This document shows positions 8,390 to 15,239 of a DNA stretch of 64,000 nt, one piece after another (position 1 is the first letter of the stretch; each line of letters starts with the position of its first letter). The position numbers were made by a program, and so were the translations under genes. The notes under the pieces were generated by a model that was not told the DNA's origin, did no database searches, and saw nothing but the letters and a program-made list of their open reading frames with translations. This DNA comes from RYN-230 sp963717125 (GTDB lineage Bacteria; Actinomycetota; Actinomycetes; Streptosporangiales; Streptosporangiaceae): the NCBI GenBank assembly GCA_963717125.1, contig CAVQVG010000019.1, positions 558,001-622,000 on the forward strand, given 5' to 3'.

Positions 8390-9625
8390 CTAACCGTGGT
8401 CTCGGAGCGGGATTTCGATGGCAAGGATCCGCTGTGCGACTCTCGCAGGTAGCAGGGGCATCTCCCCGCGCAACAGCATGCCGACGCCGAGCGTCGTCAG
8501 GCCGCCGAGCGTCGCGATGGTCTTAGGCGCCATGCCCGCGTCGGTCAGGCGCCGGACATGCGCCGCCGCCAGTTCAGGGTCCGCCGCGCCCGGCGGGAGG
8601 CGGCGCTCCTGCGCGCGGTGGGCTTCCTCCGCGGCGCGCATATCGCTCGCCGGGATGCCGAGATCGCCGAAGTCCGCGATGAACTGCTCCCGCCAGCCTG
8701 GTGGCCGTGTTACCTGATGCAGGTAAAAGTCAGTTGTCAGCGCGTCGAAGCGCCGTCCCGCGAGGGCAAAGCGCAGCATGGCGGCGGCCTTCGCATCTTT
8801 GAGCGCCGCCGTGCGCAGGGCGACGCCGAGCGGTTCGTCGTCTGTGACGGACCGGGTTTCGCCGGCCAGTGCGTCCCGGATGGCATCCACGAGCACGACG
8901 TGATCGCTGACCACTGCTTCCGCCATTATCCGGCCGCACCGGACAGACAGGACCCGGGTGAGCGACTCATCCGGGACGTGGGCCATGAGCAGGCTGATCA
9001 CCGGATCGTGGACACGTGGCCTGGCCTGGACCGGCCGCGGTGCCGGCAGGTCATCCAGAACGGGCAGCATCGGCGCCGCGGCCAGTGGCCGTCTGAGATC
9101 TTCTTCGTCGAGGGAGATCCCGAAGACTCCCTCCGCCAGTGCGAGAAGCACCTCAAGGCCGGGCGTCCCGCTTTCACCATCGTCATCGAGCGCGACTTCC
9201 TCGGCGAGTGACCGCAGCCGGTCAGGTTCGCTCCCTCGCCAGTGCGGGGGAATCGTAGTCGTGACGGCGGTGATTACCTCCCCGTTGACGGCATGCGCGA
9301 ATTCATCGTTCCCTTTGCCGATGTCGTTGTAGACAGCGACTGCCTCGGTTCGGGCCGACACTCTGCGCAGTACCTCCGGCCGCGTGCCCTGCGCAGGAAT
9401 GTTCTCTTCCAGAGCGAAGACCCATTCCCCGGAACGGCCGGCCATGACTGTGGGTCTGTCGTGCACTTCACCGAAGGGGATCGTGGCGCGCGCGGCGACC
9501 GTGCCGTCCGGGTCGGCGCCAAAGCCCTCGAACACTTCGCGTTCGGTACCTCCGCGCACGAACGTCAGGCAAAATGGCCAGCTTCCTACGTCGGGCTGGT
9601 TAGCCAGCCATGTCAGTCCGGTCAT
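8390..9625 (-). CDS. DUF6461 domain-containing protein
   Basis: A 411-residue protein whose first 150 residues match the actinobacterial DUF6461 pattern: WPFCLTFVRG near residue 17, then a run of small beta segments, and RPEVLRRVSARTEAVAVYND near residue 85. The remainder is an acidic, helical region with no motif I can name; it ends in LLPARVAQRILAIEIPLRD. No signal or membrane segment is visible, so it is probably cytoplasmic. The family has no known function and often occurs as orphan genes, as here. It is flanked by hairpins downstream and by a decayed SRPBCC fragment upstream. Confidence 0.7.
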   Translation of the reverse strand: MTGLTWLANQPDVGSWPFCLTFVRGGTEREVFEGFGADPDGTVAARATIPFGEVHDRPTVMAGRSGEWVFALEENIPAQGTRPEVLRRVSARTEAVAVYNDIGKGNDEFAHAVNGEVITAVTTTIPPHWRGSEPDRLRSLAEEVALDDDGESGTPGLEVLLALAEGVFGISLDEEDLRRPLAAAPMLPVLDDLPAPRPVQARPRVHDPVISLLMAHVPDESLTRVLSVRCGRIMAEAVVSDHVVLVDAIRDALAGETRSVTDDEPLGVALRTAALKDAKAAAMLRFALAGRRFDALTTDFYLHQVTRPPGWREQFIADFGDLGIPASDMRAAEEAHRAQERRLPPGAADPELAAAHVRRLTDAGMAPKTIATLGGLTTLGVGMLLRGEMPLLPARVAQRILAIEIPLRDHG

Positions 9626-9758
9626 CTCGCCACAATACTTACCGGGTATGCCGAGTACATGAGCAACGTTGGGATACCGCGTTACCGGTGCCTGGTCTCA
9701 GTGTCGGCTATCCGCCGGCCGGGAGCCGGCTAACGAGGGTGCTGGCGTTCGGTCGCCG

Positions 9759-9935
9759 CTAGTCCTGGGTGCTTTCGCAGAGGAACTTGAGGCTGATGTT
9801 CCACAGGTCGTGACCGCGGTGCATGTGGCCGGGATTGGAGCCGGCGAGTTTCTTCGGGTTGAGGCCGCTGCCTGTCTCTTCCATTACCACGTAGGTGGTT
9901 TTCTCGTCGCGCGGCTCGAGCAGCCAGGTGTGGGA
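9759..9935 (-). pseudogene. C-terminal remnant of an SRPBCC-family protein
   Basis: A 58-codon open stretch without a start codon reads SHTWLLEPRDEKTTYVVMEE, then GLNPKKLAGSNPGHMHRGHD and LWNISLKFLCEST. This is the end of a START/SRPBCC fold (polyketide-cyclase-like), including the C-terminal helix. The N-terminal two thirds are absent and the frame begins at a stop codon, so this is a decayed fragment. Confidence 0.55.
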
Positions 9936-9972
9936 CTAGAGCGGGCCCGGTAAATCGCTCAGGTATGGTGCC

Positions 9973-10004
9973 AGCCCTGGGCCCGCGGATGCGGGCCCAG
10001 GGCT
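9973..10004 (-). terminator. Terminator hairpin downstream of the unrecognised 380-aa gene
   Basis: A perfect 14-bp GC stem (9973-9986 with 9991-10004) with loop GGAT stands 15 bases beyond the stop of the minus-strand gene at 10019. Confidence 0.65.
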
Positions 10005-10018
10005 AGGCGGGCGGGGAG

Positions 10019-11161
10019 TTAGCCGGCGAGCCTCATAACGTCCCTCACGTTGATCCCGAGGATCGCGGGGTTTCCCTTCACCGAGGTCACGCGCTGGATC
10101 ATCGAGCCGCTGGAGTCGAAGGTCACCGTCCTGTCGTAACCGCCCGCGCTCCTGGCGTACACGAAGGGCCACACCGAGAGGCTCTCGTTACCCCTGATCA
10201 TCTCCTGCTCCTCGCTGCTGTAGTGGGCGTAGGAGCGCAGGGTCAGGTCCATACCGTCGAACGCGACCATCTCCGCCGCGTGCCGGGCCAGGAAGCCGTC
10301 GGGACCGAATGCCTCTTTCCAGGTAGGATGCTGCCCGGCCGGCCATACCGTGTTGTCCTGGGTTCCATAGGCCAGGGCCAGCGCGCCAGAATCGAGCCAG
10401 TGATACGGCGTCGCGGCGAACGAAACGACGCTGGCGAATGAACCCTCAATCGACGTGCGTTCCTCCGTGGCCTTTCTGCTGAGACGCTCGTAGCTGCCGC
10501 CCGCGCGGCTGGAGAAGAACGGATACAGCGCGCCCAGTTCCACCTTGGCCCAGGTGCGCGAGGTATCCGAACTGGCTGTCGCGCTGTTGAAGTCCACCGT
10601 GTAGCTCTGCCCGTGCATCAGGGCGTCACGCAGATCTTCAAGGGTACGGCTGAATTTCGGGCCGAAGTCCGGGTCCTGATAGCGCTCATCGAGTGCCGCG
10701 TCGATGCCCCGGTTGACGATGTCATTTTTCATCTGCTTCCAGAGCGCCTTCGCCTTGGATGCCATACCGGGGTCGAGGTTGTCATCGGCCCACCCGAAGA
10801 ACGCCTCGTACACGGGAGTGGGTTTCTTGTCCCGCTTGAACGCTTCCCAGTCGCGCAGCCGGTCGCCCATGACACTTCTCCACTGCCCGGCCGCGTTGCC
10901 CTGCGGCAGAATTGTCGTGACAACTGCAAGCCAGCCGTCATAGAGGCGCTTGAGCGATCCTTGCTCGTAGTTCTGAGTGAGCGAGACCGGTGGGACCGAG
11001 TTGAAGAACTCCCAGATCCCGGCCGAGGTGTTGGGTAGCGGGCTTGTCGCCTGGACCAGCTGGAAGCTCTGTGGATCAAGGCGCAGGCTGCTCACAATGA
11101 CGTTGTACCACTGGCTTTGCAGGGTCTTTATGTCCCCGGCCACGTTCGTGCTTACCGACAT
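10019..11161 (-). CDS. Hypothetical protein, unrecognised family (380 aa)
   Basis: I do not recognise this protein. ATG 11161 (MSVSTNVAGDIKTLQSQWYN) is chosen because GAGGAGACGTC precedes it; the frame opens upstream but those residues are basic and unlikely. There is no signal peptide or membrane segment. The protein is rich in Trp, Phe and Tyr, with ATPYHWLDSGALALAYGTQD and HPTWKEAFGPDGFLARHAAE, and it ends VKGNPAILGINVRDVMRLAG. Acidic and aromatic clusters suggest a soluble globular fold with beta strands near the end. It is monocistronic with its own terminator, and transposition scars lie just upstream. Confidence 0.6.
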   Translation of the reverse strand: MSVSTNVAGDIKTLQSQWYNVIVSSLRLDPQSFQLVQATSPLPNTSAGIWEFFNSVPPVSLTQNYEQGSLKRLYDGWLAVVTTILPQGNAAGQWRSVMGDRLRDWEAFKRDKKPTPVYEAFFGWADDNLDPGMASKAKALWKQMKNDIVNRGIDAALDERYQDPDFGPKFSRTLEDLRDALMHGQSYTVDFNSATASSDTSRTWAKVELGALYPFFSSRAGGSYERLSRKATEERTSIEGSFASVVSFAATPYHWLDSGALALAYGTQDNTVWPAGQHPTWKEAFGPDGFLARHAAEMVAFDGMDLTLRSYAHYSSEEQEMIRGNESLSVWPFVYARSAGGYDRTVTFDSSGSMIQRVTSVKGNPAILGINVRDVMRLAG

Positions 11162-11470
11162 GACGTCTCCTCGTTCCGTCTGCGAAGGTTTCCTTTTCGG
11201 GATCACCCGAAGCCCGAGCGCCTTGGCCTTGCCACCGCTAAGGCGCGCTTGCGGCAGTCGGCAAACCTGGCCCTGACGGGACAAGGTCATAGTAACACTC
11301 TGTAATACCTTGAATGCACCTCGTAATCAGCACGTTATGACTCATCGGAACGGGCGCAAGGGGCCAGCGAGATCCGGTGCCTACCCGGCGCCCGTGGCAC
11401 TGATCTTGCGGCTGTCGTGGCGGCCGCGGCACGATAGCCAGACCGCTGGTCGGCCCCGGGGAGGCCGGGT

Positions 11471-11581
11471 TCAGGCGGCGTTGCCCCAGGCGTCCGCCAA
11501 TGCCACGTAGCTGCCGATGCGGCGTTCCCGGTCGAGGCTCGGAGTGACGACCACGATCTCGTCGGCCTGGGCGAGCTGCAG
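11471..11581 (-). pseudogene. C-terminal remnant of an LLM-class (luciferase-like) oxidoreductase
   Basis: 37 codons read LQLAQADEIVVVTPSLDRER then RIGSYVALADAWGNAA and a stop, the usual C-terminus of F420/flavin-dependent luciferase-like oxidoreductases. The left end of the IS6 element begins at 11582, exactly where the frame is cut, and the rest of the gene is not on the other side of the element, so a rearrangement followed the insertion. Confidence 0.6.
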
Positions 11582-12378
11582 GGCACTGTTGCGTTAGCTG
11601 ACCGCAGCGGGCGGGAGACTGGTTCGGTGACGTCGTCAGGTTCGTCCTCAGCGTTCGCTGGCTTCCGGTTCCGCGGGAAGTGATCGCCGTGGCGGTCCGC
11701 TGGTACCTGCGGTACGGCCTGTCCTACCGGGATGTCGAGGAGTTGCTGGCCGAGCGCGGTATCACTGTCGATCACGTGACCGTGTACCGGTGGGTCCAGC
11801 GGTTCACACCCGAGTTCATCGAGGCAGCCCGGCTGTGCCGGCATGCTCCGGGCGGCCGGTGGTTTGTCGATGAGACGTACGTCAAAGTCGCCGGGCGGTG
11901 GACGTACCTGTACCGGGCGATCGGCCAGCACGGCCAGGTCTTCGACGTGGCGCTATCCGGCCGGCGCGACCTGGCGGCGGCCCGGCGGTTCTTCACCCGG
12001 GCGCTGCGCGCGGGCACCATCCCGGCCGAGGTCACCACTGACCGCGCCCCTGCTTATCCGCGAGTGCTTGATGAGCTGGTTCCTTCTGCGTTGCATACGG
12101 TGGAGCAGCATGCGAATAACCCGATCCAGGCAGATCACGGGCGACTGAAGGCACGGCTACGGCCGATGCGGGGCCTAAAACGCCGCCGCTCAGCACCTAT
12201 CCTGGCCGCCGGTCACGCGTTCGCGCAGAACCTCCGCCGCGGGCACTACGACATCGCCACCGAAGTCCCGGAGCTCTGCATGCTCCGCGCGATCTTCGAT
12301 GAACTCGCACTGGCAATCTGACCAAACGACCACGACAGCGCTCCGACGCTGCACAGAGATCGTTAACGCAACAGCGCC
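11582..12378 (+). mobile_element. IS6-family insertion sequence, about 797 bp
   Basis: The ends are near-identical inverted repeats: GGCACTGTTGCGTTA at 11582 and, read from the other strand, GGCGCTGTTGCGTTA ending at 12378. One transposase gene fills the inside. I see no 8-bp target duplication at the outer edges, consistent with replicative rearrangement at one end. Confidence 0.8.
11680..12321 (+). CDS. IS6 family transposase with catalytic Glu replaced by Gln
   Basis: A 213-residue DDE transposase. The N-terminal DNA-binding region has VRWYLRYGLSYRDVEELLAE, the first Asp is in GGRWFVDETYVKVAGRW, and the second is in EVTTDRAPAYPRV. The third catalytic position, normally Glu in the NNRIExDH segment, reads NNPIQADHGRLK here, a CAG codon where GAG is expected. 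Family members end ALAI, as this one does. Most relatives start about 15 residues earlier, and GTG 11680 is simply the first start in frame. The Glu-to-Gln change should abolish strand transfer, so this copy is probably inactive in cis. Confidence 0.8.
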   Translation: MIAVAVRWYLRYGLSYRDVEELLAERGITVDHVTVYRWVQRFTPEFIEAARLCRHAPGGRWFVDETYVKVAGRWTYLYRAIGQHGQVFDVALSGRRDLAAARRFFTRALRAGTIPAEVTTDRAPAYPRVLDELVPSALHTVEQHANNPIQADHGRLKARLRPMRGLKRRRSAPILAAGHAFAQNLRRGHYDIATEVPELCMLRAIFDELALAI

Positions 12379-12389
12379 CCTTGACCAGG

Positions 12390-12657
12390 TCACCCGCGAG
12401 TGAACTGAGTGGCGATGTTGAAGGCGGCGAACAGGCTGGTGATGCCGTGGCGCAGGTGGTCGTGTGTGCGGCGCTCGGGCATGCCGGGCATCATCGGCAG
12501 CACTGGCTGGGAGCGGTCCAGCGCCTGGATCTGGCTCTTCTCGTCCACGCACAGCACCACCGCCTTCTCCAGCGGGTTGTGATACAGGCCGACGACATCG
12601 ACGACCTTCTCCACGAAGAACGGGTCGGTCGACAGCTTGAAGGAATCCTGCAGGTGC
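12390..12657 (-). pseudogene. IS630-type transposase fragment
   Basis: The open frame reads FKLSTDPFFVEKVVDVVGLY, then HNPLEKAVVLCVDEKSQIQA and PERRTHDHLRHGITSLFAAF, the central part of an IS630-type DDE transposase including the first catalytic Asp (CVDEKSQ). Similarity ends near 12405, 27 bases from the IS6 right end, and both termini of the gene are missing. Confidence 0.7.
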
Positions 12658-12781
12658 GGCTCAGGCCGCGCCTCCTATGGCCATTCCGTTCCGATCGCGG
12701 GACGATTGGCCTTGGGCCATCGCCCCCGGCAGGAACACTCGCTGAGTCAGCGGCCGGGCGGGCGAAGGATGGGAGGGCCAG

Positions 12782-13585
12782 ATGTCAGACCCACCCAGCG
12801 CTCAGAGCTCGGAGTCTGAGAGCCAGGACCTCATGGCGCAGGACAGCCCACCACCTCAGACAGCGGCGGTCAAACGGCCGGTATGGAAGAGGATCGTGAC
12901 GCCACTCATCCTAGGCGGCCTCGGTGTGGTGCTGCTCCTGCTGGCCATCGGGGAATATCCATCCGTAACCACCGGGCTGCCGTACCCCGGCCTTCCCGAG
13001 CTGGAAATCTATACGCGGGTTCCCGTAGCGTCCATCGAATACACGGTTACCCAGGTGCCCCCCGCCAAAGCTGAGCTGAAGATCACGTTGCTCGGGACAC
13101 GGGCAGGCAGGCCAGTACCGCAGGCGCAGCGGTCGGTGACCCTGTATCTGGTGCTGCCGCAAGGACCAGAGCTTTTGTTCAAGACGGTGCCATTCAGGCC
13201 TGTCGGCGTGCTGACCGCGATCGCTAATTTCTCCATGAGTGCTCGGAGCTCTGGCGTGGTCTTCAATGGCGTCACCGCGTCGGCTGCTATCCCGACGGTC
13301 CTTTACCATGGCACCGGGAAGCCGGCGCTGGCCGCTACCTTCTACATCCCGTCAGCCTCCAGTTATGACTGGTCCTCGTTCTCCCCCGTAGGGACGAACA
13401 ACTCCTCCGCTGCGTGGTGGGTACAGCCAGTAGGGAGTGACACGCCGGGGCGGGTGGCGATAGGCATCGACTACGCCCGCCAGGCGAGCGACAGCAACCA
13501 GACGTTCATCGCCGGGGCACTCCTCGGCCTCGCGGGCGCAGCGATACTGTCGGCCGTCCAGGAAGCCCTGCACGCCATCGGCTGA
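12782..13585 (+). CDS. Membrane-anchored hypothetical protein
   Basis: A 267-residue protein of unknown family. About 35 polar residues are followed by a transmembrane segment (IVTPLILGGLGVVLLLLAIG, residues about 39-58). A Thr/Val/Ser-rich extracytoplasmic beta domain of roughly 170 residues follows, then a second hydrophobic helix near the C-terminus (FIAGALLGLAGAAILSAV). Both ends should face the cytoplasm. GGGAGG lies 6 bases before the ATG. The gene is alone on its strand between an IS630 fragment and a decayed kinase, so context gives no hint of function. Confidence 0.65.
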   Translation: MSDPPSAQSSESESQDLMAQDSPPPQTAAVKRPVWKRIVTPLILGGLGVVLLLLAIGEYPSVTTGLPYPGLPELEIYTRVPVASIEYTVTQVPPAKAELKITLLGTRAGRPVPQAQRSVTLYLVLPQGPELLFKTVPFRPVGVLTAIANFSMSARSSGVVFNGVTASAAIPTVLYHGTGKPALAATFYIPSASSYDWSSFSPVGTNNSSAAWWVQPVGSDTPGRVAIGIDYARQASDSNQTFIAGALLGLAGAAILSAVQEALHAIG

Positions 13586-13854
13586 CGCGGCTGTTGCAGC
13601 GGTCGCGCAGGCAGGCGACGGCCAGGATCAACGCGGCCACGGCGAGCCGGCGCCGGTTCCCGGCCCGCCACCGGCCGGCCGTCCGGCCGACGGCCGCGCT
13701 GGAAGTCCCGTCGGTGATGCTCACTTCGTGCCTCTCCAGTTCACTCAGACCCGTGCCGGGGTTGTCTTGTCCATCCTGGTGCACTTTCAGTACTCCGGTT
13801 TGGATGGGCCTGCTCGATGCTGCGAGCCAACGGATGCGGATGGGGATAGCCCCA

Positions 13855-15204
13855 CTACGACCTGGTGGGTTGTCGGGATGGGCCCACGGCCTGCCGCGCC
13901 GCGCTGTTGCTTGCCGCGCGCAGATCGGCCGCGGGTTCGCTGCCGCCCGACGTGGCCATCGCCTCGCGGCTGCTCGGGCCGCGCGGCGACGTCACTGCCA
14001 GGGTCGAGGAACTGGAGCGGAGCCGGGAACGCGTCGTGGAGCAGCCGAGGCTGAGCCGCGGCGGATCGAGCGGGATCTCCATGACGGCGCACAGCAGCGG
14101 CTGGTCGCGCTGGCCCTGAAGCTGGGCCTGGCCAAAGCGCAGTTCGCGGAGGACAGCGACGCGGCCAGGCTCGTGGACCAGGCGCACGCCGAGGCCAAGG
14201 AGGCACTCACCGACTTGCGGAACCTGGTCCGGAGCGTCCACCCGCCCGTGCTTACTGAACGCGGGCTCGATGCCGCGCTGTCCGGGGTCGCGGCGGTGTG
14301 CCTGATCCCGGTCACCATGCACGTCGACGCCCCGGTCCGGCCGAAGCCAGCAGTGGAGGCCATCACGTACTTCGTGGTCGCCGAAGCGCTGACGAACGTC
14401 GCCAAGCACTCCCGCGCCTCTTGCGCGAAGGTATGGGTCGAGGGACACGGGTACCCGGGGACGCTGACCGTCATGGTCAGCGACGATGGGGCGGGAGGAG
14501 CCAACGCGAACGGTGCGGGCCTGACCGGGCTCGCCGACCGGGTGCGCGGTGTTGACGGGAGGTTCAGCGTCGAGTCGCCGTCGGGCGGCCCGACGATCAT
14601 CGCGGCGGAGCTGCCATGCGGGTGACGTTGGCACCCTGGACTGCCCCGGGTGACGGCCTGGTAAATGGTCTTGGCTAGCCGGCCGCGACCGCCATAGCGC
14701 CAGGAAGACGAAGATGCCCCAGATCAGGAACCAAGGGTCCCAGAGGTATGCGTGCCATTTCATGGCCAGGCGGTCTGCATGGGCGGCGGCCTTCATCACG
14801 CCGACCTGGACCAGCAGCCCGCTCGCGGTCAGGACTAGACCGTAGCCGACCAGGATCGCCGCCTCGATCCAGGTCAGCACACGAGCCAGCCTCCGCAGGC
14901 CACCGTTCGCGGTTCGCGGCCAGACCCCTATCGCGAGCAACGGCAGGACAGCCGCGACGGCCTTGACTGCGGCTGCTCCCCACACCGCGAGCAGCGCCGC
15001 CAGGTGCCCGGCCTGCCCCGGCTGGCTCGGCGAGATGCCTACCGTGTTGAGCAGCCACCTGCCGCCGACGGCCCAGTAGACGCTGATCGCGGCATAAGCC
15101 AGCCCGACCGCGAGCCCGGCCAGCGCGGGCAGCATCCCCCGCCGGCTCGTTGCGCTATTGGGGGTATCGGCCCCCGCCGCATGCGTGAACCCGGCGTCTG
15201 CCAT
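13855..15204 (-). CDS. DUF3995 domain membrane protein with anomalous C-terminal extension
   Basis: Only the first 175 or so residues look genuine: four hydrophobic helices (LPALAGLAVGLAYAAISVYW, a segment with AVKAVAAVLPLLAIGVW, WIEAAILVGYGLVLTASGLL, and the closing WDPWFLIWGIFVFLALW), the actinobacterial DUF3995 pattern. After LALWRSR the frame continues 270 residues through sequence that is the antisense of the decayed kinase and has no protein-like character, so the original stop was probably lost by a deletion near 14680. GAAGGAG precedes ATG 15204. The MMPL gene upstream is on the same strand, 35 bases away, so the two may be co-transcribed. Confidence 0.7.
   Translation of the reverse strand: MADAGFTHAAGADTPNSATSRRGMLPALAGLAVGLAYAAISVYWAVGGRWLLNTVGISPSQPGQAGHLAALLAVWGAAAVKAVAAVLPLLAIGVWPRTANGGLRRLARVLTWIEAAILVGYGLVLTASGLLVQVGVMKAAAHADRLAMKWHAYLWDPWFLIWGIFVFLALWRSRPASQDHLPGRHPGQSRVPTSPAWQLRRDDRRAARRRLDAEPPVNTAHPVGEPGQARTVRVGSSRPIVADHDGQRPRVPVSLDPYLRARGAGVLGDVRQRFGDHEVRDGLHCWLRPDRGVDVHGDRDQAHRRDPGQRGIEPAFSKHGRVDAPDQVPQVGECLLGLGVRLVHEPGRVAVLRELRFGQAQLQGQRDQPLLCAVMEIPLDPPRLSLGCSTTRSRLRSSSSTLAVTSPRGPSSREAMATSGGSEPAADLRAASNSAARQAVGPSRQPTRS
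13920..14625 (+). pseudogene. Frameshifted NarL-type sensor histidine kinase
   Basis: Two frames carry one kinase. The first has GPRGDVTARVEELERSRERV, the coiled coil before the dimerisation helix. Near 14041 the match jumps to the next frame: AAEAEPRRIERDLHDGAQQR (HisKA_3 with the phospho-acceptor His), TYFVVAEALTNVAKHSRA (N box), and VSDDGAGGAN with GLTGLADRV (G boxes). The sensor and membrane part is absent. The stop overlaps an ATG that reads MRVTLAPW, resembling a response-regulator start, but that frame ends after 20 codons. A two-component pair has decayed here. Confidence 0.7.
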
Positions 15205-15239
15205 GGCTTGCTCCTTCCGTCATAGGCGCCGGGCGACGG

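Noticed and set aside
14616..14678. Response-regulator gene overlapping the kinase stop
   Set aside because: MRVTLAPW is suggestive, but the frame ends after 20 codons and no receiver domain follows.
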